Shown: piece by piece, positions 6,819 through 12,599 of the stretch
Layout of the letters: every line of letters begins with the position of its first letter
Position numbering within the stretch: position 1 is the first letter of the stretch
From: Gaiellasilicea sp046594445
GTDB lineage: Bacteria; Actinomycetota; Thermoleophilia; Gaiellales; Gaiellaceae
Direction: 5' to 3'
Assembly (NCBI GenBank): GCA_046594445.1
Contig: JBKJSM010000068.1
Span: 1 to 14,694, forward strand
Length of the DNA: 14,694 nt
The notes under the pieces: generated by a model
Database searches by the model: none
The model's input: the letters and a program-made list of their open reading frames with translations, nothing else
What the model was told of the DNA's origin: nothing
Position numbers and translations under genes: made by a program

Positions 6819-7261
6819 GCCCCGGCCTTCGTCTTCTCGACGAGCGTGATCTCGCTGACGACCATGCCCTTGTCGATCGCCTTCGCCATGTCGTAGACGG
6901 TCAGTGCCGCTACCGAGGCCGCCACGAGCGCCTCCATCTCGACCCCGGTCTGCGCCGTCGTCTCGACCGCGGACACGATCTCGACGCCGCCGGCGACGAC
7001 CTCGAGGGAGACGTCGATCGCCGAGAGCGGCAGCGGATGGCAGAGCGGGATCAAGTCGCTCGTGCGCTTTGCGGCCATGATTCCGGCGAGCTGCGCCGTC
7101 GCGAGCGCGTCGCCCTTCGGCAGCGACCCCAGCCGCCGCGCCGTCTCGGGCGCCATGCGGACCGTCGCGCGGGCAACGGCGCGGCGGCGCAAGAGCGGCT
7201 TGCCGCCGACGTCGACCATGCGGACGGAGCCGGACTCGTCAACGTGCGAGAGGTCGCTCAT
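6815..7261 (-). CDS. moaC: Cyclic pyranopterin monophosphate synthase
   Basis: MoaC converts the cyclised GTP product of MoaA into cyclic pyranopterin monophosphate, the first stable molybdenum-cofactor intermediate. The 148 residues carry the diagnostic features: VDVGGKPLLRRRAVARA near 17-33, AKRTSDLIPLCHPLPL near 64-79 with the conserved His75, VETTAQTGVEMEALV near 99-113, and VYDMAKAIDKGM near 122-133. The catalytic pair corresponding to E. coli Asp128 and Lys131 maps to Asp124 and Lys127, so the enzyme looks intact. The ATG at 7261 overlaps the stop of the upstream GT20 gene by 4 nt (ATGA). The frame is open further upstream, but that stretch is Arg/Pro-rich shadow of the neighbouring gene. 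MoaA is not in the window. Confidence 0.96.
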   Translation of the reverse strand: MSDLSHVDESGSVRMVDVGGKPLLRRRAVARATVRMAPETARRLGSLPKGDALATAQLAGIMAAKRTSDLIPLCHPLPLSAIDVSLEVVAGGVEIVSAVETTAQTGVEMEALVAASVAALTVYDMAKAIDKGMVVSEITLVEKTKAGA

Positions 7262-8664
7262 CGGCCTCGCATCGTAGTCGCGCGGTCGAAGTCGGCCAGT
7301 TGGGCCTCGATCCACGCGGTCAGATCGTGGCGCCGAACATGCTCGCGGATCGCCTGGAGCCGAGCGTGACGATCGGCGGCGGGCAGCGCGAGCGCCTGCT
7401 CGAGCGCGTCCGCCTGGCCTGGGACGTCGAGCGGATCGACCGGGATCGTCCACGCTCCGATCTCCTCGCTCGCACCGGCGTTGACAGACAAGACAACCGC
7501 TCCGTCACGCGTGTTAACGAGCGCGGCTTCCTTTGCGACGAGGTTGAGCCCGTCCATGACCGCGTTGACCAGCAAGACGTCGAACTGCTTGTAGGCGGCC
7601 ACCGACTCGAGGAAGTCGTCGGCAATCCGCAGTTGGAGAGAGCCGGGAAAGCGGGATTCGACCACGGCCGCCGCCGCCTCGATCCGCTGCCGCTCCTCGA
7701 CGTACTCGGGAATGTCCTGCCGCGACGGGTCGAGCAGGGCGACCATGCCCACGCGCCCGAGCAGGTCGGGCCGGCGCTCGAGCAGGAGCGCGAACGCCTC
7801 GAGGCCGCGCACCACGTTCTTCGAGGGGTCGGTCCGATCGACGCGCAGGATCATTGTCTCCGGCCGCCATGTCAGCAGCTCGCGCTCGCGCTCGAGCACG
7901 GCGTCGCTCTGCGCAAGCTGTTCGAACTCGCCGGCGTCGATCGAGATCGGATGGGCGGTGACCAGCCGTCCGGAGGAGTCGAGACCAAGCGCGGCGCAGG
8001 CGGACAGGAATGCGTCGCGCCAGCGAGTCGTGTGGAACCCGACGACGTCGCTCGCGAGCAGTCCCTCGTGAATCTGCCGCACGATCGACTCGGGCAGAAC
8101 CGACCAGGCCGCCGCACCGACCCACGGGATGTGGGTGAAGTGGCCGATCGTCGCATCGGGCCGCTGCTCCCGCACGAGCCGGGGCGCGACGTAGAGGTGA
8201 TAGTCGTGGAAGAAGACGGTCGCCTCGGGCTCGTGCTCGAGCGCGTCGAGCACGGCACCCGCAAAGCCCTGGTTGACAGCAAGGTAGCCCTCCTCCCAGG
8301 CGCAGCCGAGGTCGTGATCCGGGTTGTGCTTGAGCTCCCAGAGGCCATGCTGGACGAACCACAGCGCCGGGTTCGCGACGACGTTGTAGTAGAGGTCGTA
8401 GGCGGACGGCTTGTGGGCGACCAGCCGCAGCCGGTATCGGGAGCCGTCGGGCGCGGTCTCGTCGACGGTTCCCGCGGCCGCGACCGCGCGATCCTCGTCC
8501 GAGATCGCGCTGGCGATCCACGTGACGTCGTGGCGGGAGACGAGCGGCGCGAGTGCGGTGACGAGCCCGCCCCCGCCCCGGCGGGCGACGCGCGTGCCGT
8601 CCTGGGTCGCGTACCCGATCGGACCACGGTTGGAGACGACGATCAGCTTCCGTCGCGCGACCAC
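7258..8664 (-). CDS. OtsA-family (GT20) glycosyltransferase, trehalose-6-phosphate synthase-like
   Basis: This is a GT-B glycosyltransferase of the family that transfers glucose from a nucleotide sugar to glucose-6-phosphate, giving trehalose-6-phosphate. Over 468 residues the family landmarks appear in order: LIVVSNRGP near 7-15, GGGGLVTAL near 30-38, ALWFVQHGLWEL near 100-111, FFHDYHLY near 151-158, HFTHIPW near 175-181, GFHTTRW near 209-215, RTDPSKN at 277-283 and DGLNLVAKE at 371-379. Residues matching E. coli OtsA Arg262, Lys267, Asp361 and Glu369 are present as Arg277, Lys282, Asp371 and Glu379. The usual LDYSKGLPER stretch is instead TDPSKNVVRG, and the N-terminal region has WIASAISDEDR in place of the acceptor-side WSG. 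These variants recall the VldE-type branch of the family as I remember it, so acceptor identity is open. No OtsB phosphatase lies nearby. The GTG start at 8664 is 5 nt after the anti-sigma gene, with no clear Shine-Dalgarno. Confidence 0.88.
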   Translation of the reverse strand: MVARRKLIVVSNRGPIGYATQDGTRVARRGGGGLVTALAPLVSRHDVTWIASAISDEDRAVAAAGTVDETAPDGSRYRLRLVAHKPSAYDLYYNVVANPALWFVQHGLWELKHNPDHDLGCAWEEGYLAVNQGFAGAVLDALEHEPEATVFFHDYHLYVAPRLVREQRPDATIGHFTHIPWVGAAAWSVLPESIVRQIHEGLLASDVVGFHTTRWRDAFLSACAALGLDSSGRLVTAHPISIDAGEFEQLAQSDAVLERERELLTWRPETMILRVDRTDPSKNVVRGLEAFALLLERRPDLLGRVGMVALLDPSRQDIPEYVEERQRIEAAAAVVESRFPGSLQLRIADDFLESVAAYKQFDVLLVNAVMDGLNLVAKEAALVNTRDGAVVLSVNAGASEEIGAWTIPVDPLDVPGQADALEQALALPAADRHARLQAIREHVRRHDLTAWIEAQLADFDRATTMRGR

Positions 8665-8669
8665 CCGCG

Positions 8670-9128
8670 CTAGAGCATTTTGACGAAGCGGAGGCGCGAG
8701 CCGCGGCCGCCGGGGCCGCCGCCGATCTCGACCTCATCGGCGATCGAGCGGATGATCGCGATCCCGAGGCCGCCCTCCGTCAGCTCCTCGCCGTCGTCGC
8801 CGCTGTTGCCGTTCTTGCCGGCTTTCTCGGAGTCGAAGCCGGAGCCGTCGTCGGAGACCTCGATGATCAGGCGATCGTCGCGGAGCTCGAAGCTGATCGC
8901 CACGTGACCCTCGCCATCGTCGTAGGCGTGGCGGACGGAGTTGGAGCACGCCTCGGTGAGCGCCAGCTTGAGGTCGGCGAGCACCTCGTCCGGAAGCGGG
9001 CGCACCCGCGAGAGGCCCGAGAGTGCGAGCCGCGACAGCGTGATGTACTCCGCCTTGGCAGGGATCGATAGCCGGACCGTCCGGCCCTCGCCGGCGTTGT
9101 CGGTCGATGCCGCAGTACGCTCGCTCAT
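8670..9128 (-). CDS. RsbW-type anti-sigma factor / serine kinase (HATPase_c)
   Basis: Proteins of this family bind and hold an alternative sigma factor and phosphorylate an anti-anti-sigma partner to control its release. The 152 residues contain one GHKL ATPase domain: N box LKLALTEACSNSVRHAY near 53-69 with Glu59 and Asn63, G1 box VSDDGSGFD near 91-99, a Gly/Asn/Ser/Asp-rich ATP lid near 100-117, and G2 box EGGLGIAIIRSIAD near 118-131. There is no transmembrane segment. No sigma factor or STAS-domain antagonist is encoded beside it in the window, so its partners are unknown. It heads the minus-strand cofactor cluster after a 96-nt gap. The ATG at 9128 is preceded by AAGGA only one base away, too close for an efficient ribosome-binding site. 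A sensor-free phosphatase-regulating kinase is the alternative role. Confidence 0.88.
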   Translation of the reverse strand: MSERTAASTDNAGEGRTVRLSIPAKAEYITLSRLALSGLSRVRPLPDEVLADLKLALTEACSNSVRHAYDDGEGHVAISFELRDDRLIIEVSDDGSGFDSEKAGKNGNSGDDGEELTEGGLGIAIIRSIADEVEIGGGPGGRGSRLRFVKML

Positions 9129-9129
9129 A

Positions 9130-9134
9130 TCCTT
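9130..9134 (-). promoter_or_regulatory. AAGGA motif immediately before the rsbW-type start codon
   Basis: On the minus strand AAGGA ends one base before the ATG at 9128. It is the best purine-rich match near this start, but the spacing is well below the usual 5-9 bases. It may therefore be weak or not a true ribosome-binding site. No alternative in-frame ATG lies closer to the conserved domain. Confidence 0.3.
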
Positions 9135-9194
9135 AAAATCCCGGGTCGCTGTTCTTACCGAAACCTTGATAACTCTTGTGACTCCTACTAGATG

Positions 9195-9208
9195 CCCGGA
9201 TCCCCGGG
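9195..9208 (-). terminator. Possible weak hairpin after the htrA-like gene
   Basis: A perfect 5-bp stem CCCGG/CCGGG with a 4-base loop lies 17 nt beyond the protease stop codon, inside a larger GC-rich palindrome around CCCCGGGG. No U-rich tract follows on the minus strand, so it is not a canonical rho-independent terminator. It may only reduce read-through into the downstream anti-sigma gene. Confidence 0.25.
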
Positions 9209-9224
9209 GGCCTAAACCACCCCT

Positions 9225-10451
9225 CTACCGGGTCGGGTTGGGCGGGCGCTCGACGAGACGGAGGCGAACGACCACCCGCGCGCCCTTGCCGCCCCGCAGC
9301 ACGGTTACCGAGACGGTGTCCCCCGGAGCCAGTCGGTCGGTGACGATCCTGGCCACATCCGCAGCGCGCTCGACGGGTCGTCCGGCGAACCCGACGATCA
9401 GGTCGCCGCCGATGCTGACCGGGATCCCGTTGAACACCTTCCGGCTCGTCGCCCCCTTCAGGCCGGCCCGATCGGCGGGGGCGCCCTCGACGACGGACTC
9501 GATCAGCGCCCCCCGCCGAGCGCCGAGGCGGTACCGGCGGGCGAGCGACGGCGTCACATCCTGGGTGGTGACCCCCACGTAGGCATACGCGACCCGGCCG
9601 GTCGAGATCAGCTGCGTCATCGAGCGCCGGGCGGAGTTGATCGGGATCGCGAATCCGACCCCCTCCGCGTTGCCGGAGTTGGAGCGGATCTGGGCGTTGA
9701 TCCCGATCGCGCGACCGCGCGCGTCGAGCAGCGGGCCGCCGGAGTTCCCATGGTTGATCGGTGCGTCGATCTGGATCGCGCCAGAAACCTGGTAGAGCGA
9801 GGTGAGCGACTCGATCGAGCGCTCCGTCGCGGAGACGACCCCGACCGCGAGCGAGCTCTCCTGACCGAACGGGCTGCCGATCGCCGCCACGGGCTCGCCG
9901 ACGACGACGCGACTCGAGTCACCGAAGGGGACCGGTGAAACGGCATGGTCATCCGGGTCGACCTTGACGACGCCGACGTCGTTGAACAGGTCCCACCCCA
10001 CAATTGAACCGGGGATCCGGTCACCGTCTGCGAAAACGACATAGACCTTGGATGCCCGGACGACGTCACCGTTCTCGTCCGCGTCGGTGACGACGTGGGA
10101 GTTCGTCAGGATGTGCCCCTGTTCGGAGACGACGAACCCGGAGCCCTGCGAGCCCGGGCTGTCGGGGAAGGTCGAGTAGAGCGTGACGACGCCCGTGGAG
10201 CGGCTGGCGTAGATCCGGGCCGGGTCGAAGCGATTGCCGGCCAGGGGCGCCGCAACGGCGCCCGCCGCTCCACCGTCCGACGCGGCGACGGTTGAGACGA
10301 TCACGGTCGGAGCGTCGCCATCGTCGATCCAGCCGGCTGCGCGGCCGACCACGAGCACAGCGGCGGCGCCGAGCCCCGCGGCGACGATCGCAACCACTGC
10401 CAGCGGGCCTGCACGCATCGGGCCCACTGTAGCCGCGCTCCTCGTTTTCAC
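9225..10451 (-). CDS. Membrane-anchored HtrA/DegP-type serine protease with one PDZ domain
   Basis: HtrA proteases degrade or refold damaged proteins outside the cytoplasmic membrane. Of 408 residues, a single N-terminal membrane helix spans about 15-37, a Gly/Ala-rich linker follows, and a trypsin-like domain runs from about 75 to 285. The catalytic triad is complete: His119 in ILTNSHVV, Asp158 in FNDVGVVKVD, and Ser237 in NHGNSGGPLL. A PDZ domain from about 288 to 400 includes YVGVTTQDVT and GGDLIVGFAGRPV. The GTG at 10451 overlaps the histidine-kinase stop by 4 nt, in keeping with the block's style. Alternatives are a GTG at 10427, with AGGAG 10 nt upstream, or an ATG at 10418; both keep the anchor. 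Operon position after a response regulator and kinase indicates envelope-stress control. The pattern resembles mycobacterial PepD after MprAB. Confidence 0.93.
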   Translation of the reverse strand: MKTRSAATVGPMRAGPLAVVAIVAAGLGAAAVLVVGRAAGWIDDGDAPTVIVSTVAASDGGAAGAVAAPLAGNRFDPARIYASRSTGVVTLYSTFPDSPGSQGSGFVVSEQGHILTNSHVVTDADENGDVVRASKVYVVFADGDRIPGSIVGWDLFNDVGVVKVDPDDHAVSPVPFGDSSRVVVGEPVAAIGSPFGQESSLAVGVVSATERSIESLTSLYQVSGAIQIDAPINHGNSGGPLLDARGRAIGINAQIRSNSGNAEGVGFAIPINSARRSMTQLISTGRVAYAYVGVTTQDVTPSLARRYRLGARRGALIESVVEGAPADRAGLKGATSRKVFNGIPVSIGGDLIVGFAGRPVERAADVARIVTDRLAPGDTVSVTVLRGGKGARVVVRLRLVERPPNPTR

Positions 10452-11854
10452 GTGGAAACGACCTCGGGCGCCTCGACCGAGGTCGGAGCGGCACCCAGCA
10501 CGACGCGGACGACCGTCCTTCCGGGCCGCGACTCGAGCAGCACGGCGCCGCCCATCATCGTCGCCAGCTCGCGGGCGATCGCCAGCCCGAGCCCGCTGCC
10601 CGAGGCCACGTCGCCCTCAGCCCGGAAGAAGCGGTCGAACACGTGCGGGGCGTCCTCGGGTGCGATCCCGGGGCCGTCGTCCTCGACCGCGAGCGAGGCG
10701 TGCTCTCGTTCGGCCCGCGCGCGCAGGGTGATCCTCGTCCCCTCCGGTGTATGGACCAGCGCGTTCACGACGAGCGCCCGCCCGACCTGGAGCACCCGCA
10801 GCTCGTCCGCGCGCGCGATCGGCCGGCCCTCGAGGGCGACGTCGATCGACTGGCCTCGCCGGTCGGCGACGATCTGGAACTCCTCGGCCAGGAGCTCCGC
10901 GACTTTGCCCAGATCGACGGGCTCGTGCTCGACGCGCATCCGCCCGGCGTCGAGGCGGGAGAGGTCGAGCAGGTCGGTCGCAAGCTTCGTCAGGCGCTCG
11001 ACCTGCTCGCGCATCGTCTCCAGGAACTCCGCCCGCGTCGACTCGTCGATCTCCTCGTCCGCCATCAGCTCAAGAAAGCCGCCGAGCGAGAAGAGCGGCG
11101 TGCGCAGCTCGTGCGAGGCGTTGGCGATGAACTCGCGCCGCGCGCGGTCGAGATTCTCGAGCCGGACGCGCATGCGCTCGAACGCGGACGCAAGCTCGCC
11201 GAGCTCGTCCTGGCCCGTGTCCACCACCGGCTGGTCGAAGCGACCCCCGGCGATCCGCTCAGCGGCCTGCTCGAGGCGCGCGATCCGGCGCGCGAGCACC
11301 GCCGCCGCCGCATAGCCGACGACCAGCGCGAACAGGAGCCCGATCAGGCCCGCGATCAGAAGACGTCGCTCGATCAGCTTCAGGCTCGAGATCGGGTCGG
11401 CGAGCGAGTCGCTGAGCAGGATCACCGAGTTCGACTCGGAAATCGGGATCGCCACCTCCGCAAACCGGCGGCCGTTCCGCTTGATCGTGTCCCGCTGCGG
11501 GCGCCTCGACGAGGCGGCGAGCCGCGCCACCGGATCCCGCTCCACATCCAGTGACGATGAGGGGTTGGAGTCCGCAGCGATGAAGAGCAGTGGCGGGTTC
11601 GAGCGCACGATCCGGTAGATGACGACTCGAGCCTGAGTCACGGACGCGGCGGCGTCCGCGTACTCCTGGGGCGCCTCGACGTCGTTTGCATAACCACCGA
11701 CCACCGTCTTCGTGTCCGTCTCGAGCCGGTCGAGCTTCGCGTTGACGAGCTCTGCCTCGAGCGACGGCACGACAATCAGATAGACCACCGCCAGCGCCCC
11801 GGCGACGACGAGCGCGAGCGCCAGCGCCAGCCGGAGTCGGATTCCCCTGATCAC
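10448..11854 (-). CDS. Sensor histidine kinase with HAMP domain
   Basis: This is the membrane sensor of a two-component system, and its partner is the preceding response regulator. Of 468 residues, TM1 lies at about 8-30, an extracytoplasmic sensing region at about 31-161, TM2 at about 163-187, and HAMP at about 188-240 (VLARRIARLEQAAERIAGG). The HisKA segment EFIANASHELRTPL contains the phospho-accepting His248. The ATPase domain has its N box at GRALVVNALVHTP (Asn364), G1 EDDGPGIAPED near 391-401, the F box VFDRFFRAE near 405-413, and G2 GSGLGLAIA near 419-427. All catalytic boxes are intact. The sensor domain matches nothing I recognise and carries no Cys or metal-binding cluster. The GTG at 11854 overlaps the regulator stop (GTGA), and the stop overlaps the protease start by 4 nt, so the three are surely cotranscribed. 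Confidence 0.96.
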   Translation of the reverse strand: MIRGIRLRLALALALVVAGALAVVYLIVVPSLEAELVNAKLDRLETDTKTVVGGYANDVEAPQEYADAAASVTQARVVIYRIVRSNPPLLFIAADSNPSSSLDVERDPVARLAASSRRPQRDTIKRNGRRFAEVAIPISESNSVILLSDSLADPISSLKLIERRLLIAGLIGLLFALVVGYAAAAVLARRIARLEQAAERIAGGRFDQPVVDTGQDELGELASAFERMRVRLENLDRARREFIANASHELRTPLFSLGGFLELMADEEIDESTRAEFLETMREQVERLTKLATDLLDLSRLDAGRMRVEHEPVDLGKVAELLAEEFQIVADRRGQSIDVALEGRPIARADELRVLQVGRALVVNALVHTPEGTRITLRARAEREHASLAVEDDGPGIAPEDAPHVFDRFFRAEGDVASGSGLGLAIARELATMMGGAVLLESRPGRTVVRVVLGAAPTSVEAPEVVST

Positions 11855-12552
11855 CGCTCGCGGAAGCGGTAGCCGACGCCGCGCACGGTCAGGATCAGCT
11901 CCGGCTCATGCGGGTTCAGCTCCACCTTTTCCCGCAGGTGCCGCACGTGCACGTCGATCGTGCGCGGCTCGCGGTAATCGGCGCCGCCACGCAGCTTCTC
12001 GAGCAGCTGGCGGCGCGAGAAGACGCGCCCCGGCGACGCCGCGAGCATGCGCAGGAGCTCGAACTCGACGAACGTCAGCTGCGCCTCGGCGCCGCGCGCG
12101 TGGACGGTGCGCCGCGGCACGTCGATCCGCAGCTCGCCCACCTCGATCACCTCGTCCTCGTCCTGGTCGCCAGGCCTCGGAGCGGCAGCACGGCGAAGAA
12201 GCGCGCGAACGCGACTGCGGAACTCGCGAATCGAGAACGGCTTCGTGATGTAGTCGTCCGCCCCGAGTTCGAGCCCGAGCACCTTGTCGAGCTCGTCGTC
12301 GCGGGCGGTCAGCATGATGATCGGCACCGAGCTCTTTGCACGCAGGCGCTTGCAGACCTCGAGCCCGTCGAGCTTCGGCAGCATCAGATCGAGCACGACC
12401 AGGTCGATCGCCTCCTGCGCGAAGCGAGCGAGCGCCTCCTCGCCGTCGCGGGCATGCACGACCCGGAATCCCTCGCGCTCGAGGGGAAAGGTCAGCAGCT
12501 TCTGGATCGACTCCTCGTCGTCCACGAGCAGGATGGTCGTGACGTCGGCCAT
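11851..12552 (-). CDS. OmpR/PhoB-family response regulator
   Basis: This is the transcription regulator of the two-component pair. Its 233 residues form a receiver domain (about 5-118) and a winged-helix DNA-binding domain (about 137-231). In the receiver the acidic pair is Asp11/Asp12, the phospho-accepting residue is Asp55 in LVVLDLMLP, the switch Thr is Thr82 in MLTARDD, and the conserved Lys is Lys104 in DYITKPF. The output domain shows LTFVEFELLRMLAASPGRVFSRRQLLE, then TIDVHVRHLREK for the recognition region, and the C-terminal hairpin TVRGVGYRFRE. All expected features are intact. The ATG at 12552 lies 47 nt from the divergent start at 12600. No ribosome-binding site precedes it, and a TAGCAT hexamer 6 nt upstream suggests a leaderless transcript. 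The repeat in the gap may be its own operator. Confidence 0.96.
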   Translation of the reverse strand: MADVTTILLVDDEESIQKLLTFPLEREGFRVVHARDGEEALARFAQEAIDLVVLDLMLPKLDGLEVCKRLRAKSSVPIIMLTARDDELDKVLGLELGADDYITKPFSIREFRSRVRALLRRAAAPRPGDQDEDEVIEVGELRIDVPRRTVHARGAEAQLTFVEFELLRMLAASPGRVFSRRQLLEKLRGGADYREPRTIDVHVRHLREKVELNPHEPELILTVRGVGYRFRER

Positions 12553-12558
12553 GGCGCC

Positions 12559-12564
12559 ATGCTA
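12559..12564 (-). promoter_or_regulatory. Candidate -10 hexamer for the regulator-kinase-protease operon
   Basis: On the minus strand TAGCAT fits the actinobacterial TAnnnT -10 pattern and ends 6 nt before the ATG at 12552. Transcription would then begin at or next to the start codon, giving a leaderless mRNA, which agrees with the missing ribosome-binding site. No good -35 is visible. This is inferred from pattern and position only. Confidence 0.35.
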
Positions 12565-12571
12565 GAGGCGA

Positions 12572-12596
12572 CCGGCCACTGGCCTACACTGGCCGG
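12572..12596. repeat. Phased direct repeat within an inverted repeat, candidate operator
   Basis: CACTGGCC occurs at 12577-12584 and again at 12587-12594, a 10-base period that places both copies on the same face of the helix. The same stretch is bounded by a perfect 7-bp inverted repeat, CCGGCCA at 12572-12578 and TGGCCGG at 12590-12596. OmpR/PhoB-type regulators usually bind tandem direct repeats with a 10-11 bp period, and such a regulator gene starts 20 nt away. Autoregulation and control of the divergent gene are inferred. Confidence 0.5.
12585..12590 (+). promoter_or_regulatory. Candidate -10 hexamer for the M28-like gene
   Basis: TACACT fits TAnnnT and ends 9 nt before the ATG at 12600, again suggesting a leaderless or near-leaderless start. 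It lies between the two CACTGGCC copies, so a bound regulator could block or position RNA polymerase. No convincing -35 is seen 16-18 bases upstream. Confidence 0.35.
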
Positions 12597-12599
12597 GCA

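Noticed and set aside
7300..8673. 457-codon open frame on the plus strand opposite the GT20 gene
   Set aside because: It is exactly antisense to a gene with clear conserved motifs, and its translation is a low-complexity mix of Arg, Asp, Glu, Val and Pro with no domain. Long antisense frames are expected at this GC content.
9137..9164. Sigma-B-like promoter (GTTT and GGGATT) before the anti-sigma gene
   Set aside because: The 18-base spacing between the elements is longer than known for that class, and the -10 matches GGGTAT only partly. It is too weak to annotate although the gene context is tempting.
9129..9224. Housekeeping promoter in the 96-nt gap before the anti-sigma gene
   Set aside because: A promoter is likely in this gap, but I found no TAnnnT hexamer at a sensible distance and no TTGACA-like partner on the minus strand.
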